From assembly GCF_009765215.1 (NCBI RefSeq), contig NZ_VLNV01000007.1:186001-250000 (forward strand): a stretch of DNA of 64,000 bases, given 5' to 3'. The stretch is from Lysobacter prati (GTDB taxonomy: Bacteria; Pseudomonadota; Gammaproteobacteria; Xanthomonadales; Xanthomonadaceae). The notes under the pieces were generated by a model. That model was not told the origin of the DNA. It ran no database searches and saw only the letters and a program-made list of their open reading frames with translations. Both the position numbers and the translations under genes were made by a program. Below are positions 55,780 through 63,357 of the stretch, in pieces; position 1 is the first letter of the stretch; each line of letters starts with the position of its first letter.

Positions 55780-56558
55780 AGGACGTCGGAGAAGCCTTTG
55801 GATACCCGGCGAAACAACATGTATCCAGCCCCTGCGAACAACAACGACAAACACAGATGGGGAAGCATCTGTTGGAAGTCCGGAGCGGCGTTCAACACCG
55901 TAGTGGTGCGAAGCAGTTGGATCGGAGTGGCAAGCGGGTTGAAGTCCACCAGAGCCCGCAATTCATGCGGGATCGCATCGGGCGGAAAGAAGATCGGACT
56001 AAGAAATAGCAGGACACTGGTCAGTATCCCGACCATCTGATTGGTATCGCGCAGATACACGCCTAGTGCCGACAGCGTCCAGCCGATGCCCAGCAACATT
56101 GGCACCATCTCCAGCAGCACGAGCGGCGCGCTTAGTGCCCACATCGAAGGGCCTTCGCCTTTCCATGCCTGGACGACCAGAAGGATGGTCAAGCCAATGA
56201 GAGCCCCGACCATCGCCGCGGCGACCTTTACGATGGGCAGAATCTCGAGGGGAAATACGACCTTCTTGACGAAGTTGGGTTGCGAAGAAATGGTGGTGGG
56301 TGCGGTAGCCAGCACTTCGGCCAGGAACGAGAACGGTATCAGTCCCGCGAACAGCATCAGGGCGAAATCAGTGGTCGAGGCGGCTCCGTGCCAGCGCGCC
56401 TTGAAGATTCCGCTGAACACCACGGTGTAGATGACCAGCATCAACAACGGCTGCAGGACGAGCCAACACGCCCCCAGGGCTGTCGTGCGGTAGCGCGCGC
56501 TCAGTTCTCGGCCTATGAGTTGCCGCAGTAGGAACGGAAGATCGGCATGCTTTTGCAT
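55776..56558 (-). CDS. wzm: O-antigen ABC exporter permease Wzm
   Basis: A 260-residue ABC-2 type permease with six helices that forms the polysaccharide channel. The N-terminal LLRQLIGRELSARYRTTALGACWLVLQPLLMLVIYTVVFSGIF and the central SSQPNFVKKVVFPLEILPI are the family hallmarks. It is the first gene of the minus-strand operon, 16 bases after the metB stop on the same strand, so it may share the metB message or use a promoter inside metB. Overlaps wzt by ATGA. Confidence 0.94.
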   Translation of the reverse strand: MQKHADLPFLLRQLIGRELSARYRTTALGACWLVLQPLLMLVIYTVVFSGIFKARWHGAASTTDFALMLFAGLIPFSFLAEVLATAPTTISSQPNFVKKVVFPLEILPIVKVAAAMVGALIGLTILLVVQAWKGEGPSMWALSAPLVLLEMVPMLLGIGWTLSALGVYLRDTNQMVGILTSVLLFLSPIFFPPDAIPHELRALVDFNPLATPIQLLRTTTVLNAAPDFQQMLPHLCLSLLFAGAGYMLFRRVSKGFSDVL

Positions 56559-56574
56559 TTAAGGTCGCGTCCGA

Positions 56575-57765
56575 TCAGGCTTGATCGGAGAGGGCGTGTG
56601 CAAGCTCCGAGCGCAGATCAGCCAGATCTTCGACACCCACGCTCAACCGCACCAAATTGTCACCGATGCCAAGGGCAGCTCGCCTGCCGACAGGAATTGA
56701 GGCATGGGTCATCATTGCCGGGTGGTTGATCAGGCTCTCCACGCCGCCAAGCGACTCGGCGATGGCGAACAGCTCACAGCGCTCCATCATCCGGCGCGCG
56801 GCCGCTTCGCCGCCCTTGACGTAGATGCTCACCATCCCGCCAAACCCATCCATCTGCCGCTTCGCCAGCTCGTGCTGCGGATGCGACTTCAAGCCCGGGT
56901 AAAGCACCTTCTCCACCGCCGGATGCTGCTCAAGCCACTCCGCCAGCGCCTGCGCGTTCTCGCAATGCGCCTTCATCCGCAGATGCAGCGTCTTCAAGCC
57001 ACGCAGCGCCAGGAAGCTGTCGAAGGGCCCCTGCACGCCACCAATGGCGTTCTGCAGGAAGCCCATCTGCTCGGCGATCTCGGCGTCGTCGCCGACCACG
57101 GCCATGCCGCCGACGATGTCGGAGTGGCCGTTGAGGTACTTGGTCGCCGAGTGCATGACGATGTGCGCGCCCAGCTCGAGCGGGCGCTGCAGGATCGGCG
57201 AGCTGAAGGTGTTGTCGACAACGACGATCAGGCCGCGCTTGCGCGCGATCGCCGCGATCTGGGCGATGTCGACCAGCTTCAGCAGCGGGTTGGTCGGCGT
57301 CTCGATCCAGACCATCTTCGTTTCGGGGCGGATCGCCGCTTCGAAGGCTGCCGCGTCGCTCAGGTCGACCCAGCTGAAATCCAGGCCGGCCGAGCGACGA
57401 CGGACGCGCTCGAACAGGCGATAGGTGCCGCCATAGACGTCATCCATGGCGATGACGTGGCTGCCCGAATCGAGCAGCTCCAGGATGGTCGAGGTCGCCG
57501 CCAGGCCGGAAGCGAACGCGAAACCGCGGCTGCCGCCTTCCAGGCCGGCCACGCAGCGCTCGTAGGCGAAGCGGGTCGGGTTGTGGCTGCGCGAGTACTC
57601 GAAGCCCTGGTGCACGCCCGGGCTGGCCTGGGCATAGGTCGAGGTGGCATAGATCGGCGTCATCACCGCACCCGTGGTCGGGTCCGGCGATTGTCCGGCG
57701 TGGATCGCAAGCGTCCCCAGACCGGGCTTGTGGGCCCCGCCTCCGGCGTGTCTATCGGTCATCAA
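56575..57765 (-). CDS. metB: Cystathionine gamma-synthase/lyase family enzyme (metB-type LPS-locus flank)
   Basis: A 396-residue PLP enzyme of the Cys/Met metabolism family. The PLP Lys is in HSATKYLNGHSD (Lys209), with FASGLAATSTILELL and YSRSHNPTRFAYE typical of MetB and cystathionine gamma-lyase. The two cannot be separated by sequence inspection; the nearby cbs favours the lyase (reverse transsulfuration), while the position as LPS-locus flank matches the gene called metB in Xanthomonas. ATG 57765 or 57762 are both possible starts. Confidence 0.9.
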   Translation of the reverse strand: MMTDRHAGGGAHKPGLGTLAIHAGQSPDPTTGAVMTPIYATSTYAQASPGVHQGFEYSRSHNPTRFAYERCVAGLEGGSRGFAFASGLAATSTILELLDSGSHVIAMDDVYGGTYRLFERVRRRSAGLDFSWVDLSDAAAFEAAIRPETKMVWIETPTNPLLKLVDIAQIAAIARKRGLIVVVDNTFSSPILQRPLELGAHIVMHSATKYLNGHSDIVGGMAVVGDDAEIAEQMGFLQNAIGGVQGPFDSFLALRGLKTLHLRMKAHCENAQALAEWLEQHPAVEKVLYPGLKSHPQHELAKRQMDGFGGMVSIYVKGGEAAARRMMERCELFAIAESLGGVESLINHPAMMTHASIPVGRRAALGIGDNLVRLSVGVEDLADLRSELAHALSDQA

Positions 57766-57814
57766 GTCCTTCCAGTTCCGCTAGCATGGGCGGCCGCCGA
57801 TTCTAACATCGCCC

Positions 57815-58819
57815 ATGACTGCTCCCAGCCGTCTGCCAAGCGACTTCAGTCGCAGTGCAGCCTATCCGCTGTTCGCCTTCGATCCGGTTCAGGGTCAGGC
57901 CTGGGTGCTCCATTTCGAACCCAGGGACTACCAGCGGGCCAGCTTCCTCGACCGCCGGGCGATGCAGCGCGAAATGTCGGGCTGGGTCCTGTCCCGGGCG
58001 GAGGTCGATGCCGCCATCCTCGGCAAACCCGACCTGCCGCTGCACTGGCTGTTCCATATCGGCCACTGCGGCTCCTCTCTGGTGAGCCGGCTGCTGGACC
58101 TGATCCCCGGTGTGCTCGGCCTGCGCGAGCCCCTGCCCCTGCTGACCCTGGCCCACGGCCGGGGTGACCCGGCCACCGACTCTTGGCGGGTTCCGGTGGT
58201 TTCCCTGCTCGCCCGCGGCTTCGCCGACACCGGCGCGGTCGTGGTCAAGCCGACCAGCCTGGTCACGACCCTGGCGCCAACGCTGCTGGCCGATGGCGGT
58301 CAGGCGTGCCTGCTGTGGGTGGACCTGCAGACCTGGCTGGCGACCATGCTCCGCGACGAGCAGCTCAAGGCCGGCGTCTTCGAGACCGAGCCGCTGCGGT
58401 TGCAGTCGCTCGAGCTCGGCAGCGCGACCAGCGATGGCGAGCGGCTGGCCCGAGCCTGGCTGGCCGAGCAACTGCGCTGGCAGCGCCTGGTCACCGACCC
58501 TGCCCTGGCTCCGCGCCTGCTCGACCTCGACTTCGCCCGGGTCCTGGCTGATCCGGCTGGCGCAACCGCGCAACTGGCTGCGCACTATGGCCTGGCGGTG
58601 CCGGAGGACTGGGGGCAGCGGATCACCACGTCCAAGCTGCTCAGTCTCTACGCCAAGGACGATGCGGTGCATTTCGATGCAGATGCGCGCCAGCGGGAGC
58701 TGGCCGCGGCGGCGAACCGGCATGCCGGCGCCATCGCCGAAGGGCTGGCATGGGCGGAGGGTGCGATCGCCCAGACGGGAACGGTCGATCTGCTGGAGCG
58801 GCTGCGACCGCGCAGTTGA
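57815..58819 (+). CDS. Sulfotransferase-like P-loop protein
   Basis: A 334-residue protein with LHWLFHIGHCGSSLVSRLLDLIPGVLGLREPLPLLTL near residues 76-112, a Gly-rich loop that resembles the PAPS-binding loop of sulfotransferases. The remaining family motif is less clear. Sulfotransferases in Xanthomonadaceae act on small molecules and sugars; the true substrate is unknown. It is divergent from metB, 49 bases between starts, and convergent with the 2OG oxygenase gene. Confidence 0.65.
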   Translation: MTAPSRLPSDFSRSAAYPLFAFDPVQGQAWVLHFEPRDYQRASFLDRRAMQREMSGWVLSRAEVDAAILGKPDLPLHWLFHIGHCGSSLVSRLLDLIPGVLGLREPLPLLTLAHGRGDPATDSWRVPVVSLLARGFADTGAVVVKPTSLVTTLAPTLLADGGQACLLWVDLQTWLATMLRDEQLKAGVFETEPLRLQSLELGSATSDGERLARAWLAEQLRWQRLVTDPALAPRLLDLDFARVLADPAGATAQLAAHYGLAVPEDWGQRITTSKLLSLYAKDDAVHFDADARQRELAAAANRHAGAIAEGLAWAEGAIAQTGTVDLLERLRPRS

Positions 58820-58861
58820 GCGTTCCCGGATTGGCCCCAGCCGCCCCCATGGGGCGCGACA

Positions 58862-59809
58862 TCACGCCAGGAACGTGGTCATCGCATAACGCGTGCCGCG
58901 CTCGACCGGCAGCACCTCGTGCAGCATCGAGCACGAAAACACCAGTGCGGCGCCGGTCGCGGGCGAGAAGCGGCTCAGGCCGAACTCCGGATAGCGGAAT
59001 TCGCCGCCGTCGTAGTCGCCCTGGTTGAGGTTCACCGACAGCGCGAAGCGGCGATGCGCGACATCGGGCGTCTCGTTGTCGCGGTGGGCGCGGAAGTAGC
59101 CCGCCCCTTGCGGATACGCCAGCAGCTTGAACGGGTCACGCCGGCGCACCTCGAAATTGAACACGCGCGCAATTTCCGGCAGCGCGCGTCGCATCAATCG
59201 CTCGTGCATGCGTGCTTCCAGCGCCGGATCGCGCGGAATGACCTCGCGGCGCTGCTTGATCGATGGATCGACCTGCAGGCGCTGCTGGCCGTCCTCGAGC
59301 ACCAGCACCGCCGAGACGTCGCCGCCGCCGCAATCGATCTCGAGGTGGCGGATCAGCGCCGCGCACAGCTCCGGCTCGAACACATCGGGCACCTGCAGGA
59401 TCGGTGCAATCAGGCCTGTCTGCCGCGACGACAACGCAACCGCCGCGGTTGGCGGCATCGGCGCCACGCCCAACGGCAACGCATGGCAAGCCTGCAATCG
59501 CAGGTTCGCATCGGCTTCCCACAGCAGTCCGGAGCCCAGTGCCGCGCACCAGCGCGGGTCGGCGGCGAAGGCCTGCCACGGCGCCGGCGGCGAGAACGCA
59601 GCGGAGGCACCGACGCAGAGCGCGACCACGCCAGCAGGCGGCGCTGGCAGCGCGAGGGCGGCCGCCTCATCGACCGGCGTCGCCAGCCACAGCGATGCGC
59701 CGGCGAACTCGGCGTGCAGGGTCTGGCTGCTGCCGTCGTGCGCGCGCAGGCGCACGTCGGGCAGGCGGTCGCCCGGCAGCCAGCGTTCGCTCGCCGCCGC
59801 GGCGTTCAT
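58862..59809 (-). CDS. Redoxin-like domain fused to 2OG-Fe(II) oxygenase
   Basis: A 315-residue two-part protein. The C-terminal part is a prolyl-4-hydroxylase-type oxygenase with iron ligands His242 and Asp244 (FRAHRDNET), His297 (MLHEVLPV) and Arg307 for 2-oxoglutarate. Residues 1-110 resemble a peroxiredoxin/AhpC-type fold (LPGDRLPDVRLRAHDG), but the peroxidatic Cys motif PxxxT/SxxC is not seen, so that half is probably structural. It begins at ATG 59809 with TGATG coupling to the cbs stop, implying the two are co-translated. Confidence 0.82.
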   Translation of the reverse strand: MNAAAASERWLPGDRLPDVRLRAHDGSSQTLHAEFAGASLWLATPVDEAAALALPAPPAGVVALCVGASAAFSPPAPWQAFAADPRWCAALGSGLLWEADANLRLQACHALPLGVAPMPPTAAVALSSRQTGLIAPILQVPDVFEPELCAALIRHLEIDCGGGDVSAVLVLEDGQQRLQVDPSIKQRREVIPRDPALEARMHERLMRRALPEIARVFNFEVRRRDPFKLLAYPQGAGYFRAHRDNETPDVAHRRFALSVNLNQGDYDGGEFRYPEFGLSRFSPATGAALVFSCSMLHEVLPVERGTRYAMTTFLA

Positions 59810-61185
59810 CACTGCACGCGCCGGCGCAGGAAGTTGAGCAGGTCGATGCGCGTGATCAGGCCGAGGAACTTGTCGTTGTCGACAACGATCGCGACGTGGC
59901 CGCGGTCGAACACCGGCAGCAGCGTTTCGATCGGCGAGTTCACGTCGATCTTGTCGAGCTTGCTGACCATCGCGGTCGACACGGGGTCGCGGAAGCGCGC
60001 CTCGTCGCCGTACACGTGCAGCAGCACGTCGCTTTCATCGACGATGCCGACGATGTTGTCGCCGTCCATCACCGGCAGCTGCGAGACGTCGTAGAGCTTC
60101 ATGCGCTGGTAGGCGGTGACCAGCAGGTCGTTGGGCCCGACCACGACCGTGTCGCGCTGCGAATACGGGCGCAGGATCAGATCGCGCAGGTCGCCGCTGG
60201 ATTTCCGCTCCAGGAAGCCGTTGTCGAGCATCCAGTAGTCGTTGTACATCTTCGACAGGTACTTGTTGCCGGTGTCGCAGACGAACACCAGCACCTTCTT
60301 CGGCGTGGTCTGCTCGCGGCAGTACTTCAGCGCCGCGGCCAGCAGCGTTCCGGTCGAGGAGCCACCGAGGATGCCCTCCTTCTCCAGCAACTCGCGCGCG
60401 GTCAGGAAGCTTTCCTTGTCGGTGATCGCGTAGGCCTTCTTCACACGCGTGAAGTCGGAGATCGGCGGCAGGAAGTCCTCGCCGATGCCCTCGACCATCC
60501 AGCTGGCCGATTTCTCCGAGATCGTGCCGCGGTTGATGTATTCCTCGAGGATCGAGCCGACCGGGTCGGCCAGCACCAGCTCGGTGCCGGGCGACTTCTC
60601 GGCGAAGCAGCGCGACAGGCCGGTCATCGTGCCCGAGCTGCCGCAGCCGAACACGACCGCGTCGACGCCGCCGACGTCGGCCATCTGCGCCAGGATCTCC
60701 GGGCCGGTGCCGAACTCGTGCGCGGCCGGGTTGTCCGGGTTGCCGAACTGGTTGATGAAGTACGCGCCCGGGGTTTCGCGGGCCAGGCGCTCGGCCAGGT
60801 CCTGGTAGTAGTCCGGGTGGCCCTTGGCGACATCCGAACGGGTCAGCACGACCTGCGCGCCCATCGCCTTGAGGTTGAAGATCTTTTCCCGGCTCATCTT
60901 GTCCGGGACCACCAGGATCAGCTTGTAGCCCTTCTGCTGTGCCACCAGCGCCAGGCCGATGCCGGTATTGCCGGCGGTGCCTTCGACCAGGGTGTCACCG
61001 GGCTTGATGCGGCCGGCCTTCTCCGCCGCCTCGATCATCGACAGGCCGATGCGGTCCTTGATCGAGCCGCCGGGGTTCTGTGATTCGAGCTTGAGGAAGA
61101 GCTCGCAGACGCCGGTGTCCAGGCGCTGCGCCTTGATGATCGGCGTGGCGCCGACCAGTTCGAGTACGGATTGATGGATGGTCAT
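59809..61185 (-). CDS. cbs: Cystathionine beta-synthase with C-terminal CBS domains
   Basis: A 458-residue PLP enzyme that condenses serine and homocysteine. PLP Lys43 is in NPGGSIKDRIG; EGTAGNTGIGLAL is the substrate loop, and FGCGSSGTMTGL the phosphate loop. Two CBS domains (about 340-458: DLILRPYSQRDTVVVGPNDLLV and VSKLDKIDVNSPIETLLPV) form a regulatory module that may bind adenine nucleotides. There is no heme-binding extension, as in other bacterial forms. The ATG touches a perfect hairpin (61186-61208) and has no ordinary ribosome binding site. Confidence 0.94.
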   Translation of the reverse strand: MTIHQSVLELVGATPIIKAQRLDTGVCELFLKLESQNPGGSIKDRIGLSMIEAAEKAGRIKPGDTLVEGTAGNTGIGLALVAQQKGYKLILVVPDKMSREKIFNLKAMGAQVVLTRSDVAKGHPDYYQDLAERLARETPGAYFINQFGNPDNPAAHEFGTGPEILAQMADVGGVDAVVFGCGSSGTMTGLSRCFAEKSPGTELVLADPVGSILEEYINRGTISEKSASWMVEGIGEDFLPPISDFTRVKKAYAITDKESFLTARELLEKEGILGGSSTGTLLAAALKYCREQTTPKKVLVFVCDTGNKYLSKMYNDYWMLDNGFLERKSSGDLRDLILRPYSQRDTVVVGPNDLLVTAYQRMKLYDVSQLPVMDGDNIVGIVDESDVLLHVYGDEARFRDPVSTAMVSKLDKIDVNSPIETLLPVFDRGHVAIVVDNDKFLGLITRIDLLNFLRRRVQ

Positions 61186-61208
61186 GCGGGGAGTTTAAGA
61201 CTCCCCGC
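61186..61208 (-). promoter_or_regulatory. Perfect hairpin touching the cbs start codon
   Basis: On the coding (minus) strand GCGGGGAGT (61208-61200) is followed by a five-base loop and ACTCCCCGC (61194-61186), then ATG at once. The 3' arm occupies the position where the ribosome binding site should be, and the only GGGGAG lies in the 5' arm, 17-22 bases upstream. It could be a translational switch, an operator palindrome or a terminator for the plus strand (TTTCC follows). Confidence 0.6.
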
Positions 61209-61342
61209 TTTCCTTCGCACCGGGGCGGCTGCCATTGCCCGAAGGCGTGGACCAGCAGCCGCCCCGGTTCCGGGAGACGCGGATGGAGAGACCGACGAGG
61301 AAGTCGCCATCCGCGGCGAGGAAGTGGGTGAGGTCAGGAAGC

Positions 61343-61561
61343 TCAGTGATGTTGAGTGTCGTACAGGCGGACCAGGCGGTCCTTCGCAGCCAACTTTTCG
61401 CGCTTCATCTGCGCAAGCGTCATGTCATCGATAGGCAGTACGCCGAGTTCGGCGTCCATCACCTTCTTGTCGAGATCCTTGTGGCGCTGATAAAGCTGCT
61501 TGAATTCGGGATTGCTCTTCATCAGCGCGTCGATCTCTGGCTGCGGTCGTTCTTCGAACAT
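61343..61561 (-). CDS. YdcH-family (DUF465) small protein
   Basis: A 72-residue mostly helical protein with the DUF465 layout: NPEFKQLYQRHKDLDKKVMDAE, then MTLAQMKREKLAAKDRLVRLY. The helical hairpin likely forms a coiled coil. No function is known for this widespread group. It is a single-gene unit between two hairpins, with the start ATG at 61561 following AGGAGG in normal spacing (complement of the CCTCCT at 61569-61574). Confidence 0.85.
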   Translation of the reverse strand: MFEERPQPEIDALMKSNPEFKQLYQRHKDLDKKVMDAELGVLPIDDMTLAQMKREKLAAKDRLVRLYDTQHH

Positions 61562-61628
61562 GTAAAGCCTCCTTCAGCGGTTTCGTGATCCCGCGGCCGG
61601 GCGGCCACGGACCATGCGGAAGGCCCCG

Positions 61629-61662
61629 CAAACGAAAACGCCCCGGTCGTGGGACCAGGGCG
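61629..61662 (-). terminator. Intrinsic terminator upstream of ydcH
   Basis: On the minus strand CGCCCTGGTC (61662-61653) pairs with GACCGGGGCG (61648-61639) around a four-base loop, with one U-G wobble, followed by TTTTCGTTT. This is a good Rho-independent terminator for transcripts coming from the OmpA-like gene or an RNA in the gap; ydcH must therefore use its own promoter in the remaining 67 bases. Confidence 0.65.
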
Positions 61663-61920
61663 CAGCGGGGTCGTGGGGTACAACGAAATCGGTCGGGACC
61701 AGATCAGTGGGGCCGGCTTCGCGCAGGCCGACCACCATGGAGCGTGGGGCGGCTGGATCCTGCGCAAGGGCTGTTGGCGTCATCGACCTGGCTCATCGCC
61801 AAGCGGAAAACAGGCCGCTTGGATAACCGACCCTACTCCTCCAATTTGCGGTCGGCAAGGCCTGAACCAGCCCCAATCTGGCGAGATCGCGCACCTCGTC
61901 GCAGTCAGTTTCGCGACGTC

Positions 61921-61961
61921 CGCCTGGCGCCGGTCGAACGGCGCCAGGCGGTTGATTTTTC
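61921..61961 (+). terminator. Strong plus-strand terminator-like hairpin
   Basis: CGCCTGGCGCCG (61921-61932) pairs perfectly with CGGCGCCAGGCG (61939-61950) around a six-base loop, and GTTGATTTTT (61951-61960) follows on the plus strand. It is a textbook intrinsic terminator, but no plus-strand gene precedes it, and on the minus strand no T-run follows. It suggests a plus-strand transcript in the gap or antisense to ydcH. Confidence 0.6.
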
Positions 61962-61988
61962 GTTATTTCGTCGCGGAAATCTGTCGCG

Positions 61989-62870
61989 TTATTTCGACTG
62001 GACCACGACGTCGACGCGGTCGCCCTTGCCGGTGCGTCCGGTTGCCTTGACCTTCGCGGCCGGCACGCCGCCTGCGACCAAAGCATCACGCACGGCGTCG
62101 GCCCGGCCCTGGGCCAGTTTGGCGTCGCTGCCGGTGGCCTCGACCTTGATTGCCGGCGACGAGGAGGCCTGCGCATAGGCCGCAACGGTCCGGACCGTGC
62201 TGTCGCCGCCGCCGCTCAGGGTCGCCTTGCCCGAGGCAAAGCTGTCCTTGGCCAGGGCGAATACCTCGCCCCGACTGTCGCGCTTGGCCGCGGGCAGCTT
62301 GCCGCCGGTGGTCAGCTCGGCTTCCTCGCGGGCCAGCTTGGCCTCGCGGTCGCGGGCGGCATTGAGGCGCGCGGTCTGGGCGCCGGCCACGCCCTTCAGC
62401 GCGGTCTCGACATCCTGCAGCGAGGCTGCGTCGGCTTCGCTTTGCACGCGCAGGCGCTCGGCCTCTTCGGCCTGCATCTGCGCCTGCAGGCGCAGGCGTT
62501 CGGTCTCGGCGCGGGCACGGGCGGCGTCCTGTCGGCTGGCCTCGACCAGCAGCTCACTGCGCTCGCGGTCGAGGCGGTCGATCTCGCGCTGCATGGCATC
62601 GCTGCGGGCAATGGCCTCGGCCACCTGGACCCGGCGCTCGGCCACGTACAGGGCGGCGGCGCGATCGCGTTTGGCGGCCTGGCTCAAGGTGTCGACCGCC
62701 TGCCGCGCTGCCAGCCGCTCGTAGGCGGCGAACGGATTGAGCTGGGGGTCGGCATCAAGCGCGGTCAGGCGCTGCGCCAGGCGGGCGGCATCGGGATTGT
62801 CGGCGGCGGCGGCCGGCGCCGCGGCCAGGGCGACCAGCAGGGCCAGGCCCAGTACGGACAGACGGTTCAA
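61989..62870 (-). CDS. OmpA-like exported protein with alpha-helical middle
   Basis: A 293-residue protein with a signal peptide (cut after AAA at about 21-23), a long charged helical part (about 60-190, rich in Arg/Glu/Ala) and a C-terminal OmpA-like domain (about 200-293: FASGKATLSG and LAQGRADAVRDALVAGGV). The peptidoglycan-contact motif usually NxGHTD reads EATGSD, so binding may be altered. It starts with TTG 62870, overlapping the DUF4398 stop as TTGA. The DUF4398/OmpA pair is common in this group. Confidence 0.83.
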   Translation of the reverse strand: MNRLSVLGLALLVALAAAPAAAADNPDAARLAQRLTALDADPQLNPFAAYERLAARQAVDTLSQAAKRDRAAALYVAERRVQVAEAIARSDAMQREIDRLDRERSELLVEASRQDAARARAETERLRLQAQMQAEEAERLRVQSEADAASLQDVETALKGVAGAQTARLNAARDREAKLAREEAELTTGGKLPAAKRDSRGEVFALAKDSFASGKATLSGGGDSTVRTVAAYAQASSSPAIKVEATGSDAKLAQGRADAVRDALVAGGVPAAKVKATGRTGKGDRVDVVVQSK

Positions 62871-63244
62871 GGCTGCTCTCCCTGCAGGCGCTGGCGCAAC
62901 TGGGTCACTTCATTGCGGCGCTGGTTGACCTCGGCCGTGGCCAGGGCCTCGCGGCTCTTGGCCCAGGCCAGGTCGGCATCGGCGGCCGCGGCAAGGGCGA
63001 ACTTGCGCGCCGCCTCCTCGTCGCCGGAGCTCATCGCCGCCTGTGCCTGGGTCAGGCCGTTACGGGCAACCCCCAGGTCCTGCGGGGCGTACTGGTCGGC
63101 GTCGGCGCCCTCGGCCCGGGTCACCGCCTGGCGGGCGGCGGCCAGCTCGCCGGTCGGCGGCGGCAGCGAAGCGCAGGCGGAGAGTGCCGAAGCGAGAACT
63201 GCTGCCAGCAGATGAAATCGGATTTGTGCGAAGCTTGGGCGCAT
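62867..63244 (-). CDS. DUF4398 lipoprotein
   Basis: A 125-residue lipoprotein: signal sequence and lipobox LSAC (about Cys23), then the DUF4398 helical domain ELAAARQAVTRAEGADADQYAPQDLGVARNGLTQAQAAM. The start at 63244 (MRPSFAQIRF) is chosen because upstream sequence lacks signal character. Presumably it works with the OmpA-like protein behind it at the cell envelope; no biochemical role is known. Confidence 0.85.
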   Translation of the reverse strand: MRPSFAQIRFHLLAAVLASALSACASLPPPTGELAAARQAVTRAEGADADQYAPQDLGVARNGLTQAQAAMSSGDEEAARKFALAAAADADLAWAKSREALATAEVNQRRNEVTQLRQRLQGEQP

Positions 63245-63357
63245 TGGGGAGGCCGTGCCTTGTGGGTTGATGCCCGGCCATTGTCGGAAGCCGCTGGCGA
63301 GGTTGCAACGGTACACGCTGTTGCGACCCAGTCGTGGGTCACAAAAGGGGTTGCAGT

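Larger units (their letters stand above)
61562..61988. other. 427-base gene-free interval with two hairpins
   Basis: No credible protein or tRNA is seen. Short reading frames cover parts of it (for example a frame antisense at 61574-61783), but they run through the terminator hairpin and have no family match. The two structures listed separately (61629-61662 and 61921-61961) are the only clear elements. A small RNA gene is possible but unproven. Confidence 0.55.

Noticed and set aside
56704-58167. 487-codon plus-strand frame over metB
   Set aside because: Mirror of a conserved PLP enzyme; composition artefact.
59263-61083. 606-codon plus-strand frame over cbs
   Set aside because: Mirror of cbs and of the oxygenase gene; no family pattern.
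61574-61783. 69-codon minus-strand frame in the gene-free interval
   Set aside because: It reads through a clear terminator hairpin and has no recognisable pattern.
61663-61920. Possible tRNA or riboswitch in the gap
   Set aside because: No T-arm GTTCGA motif or cloverleaf fold was found on either strand by eye.
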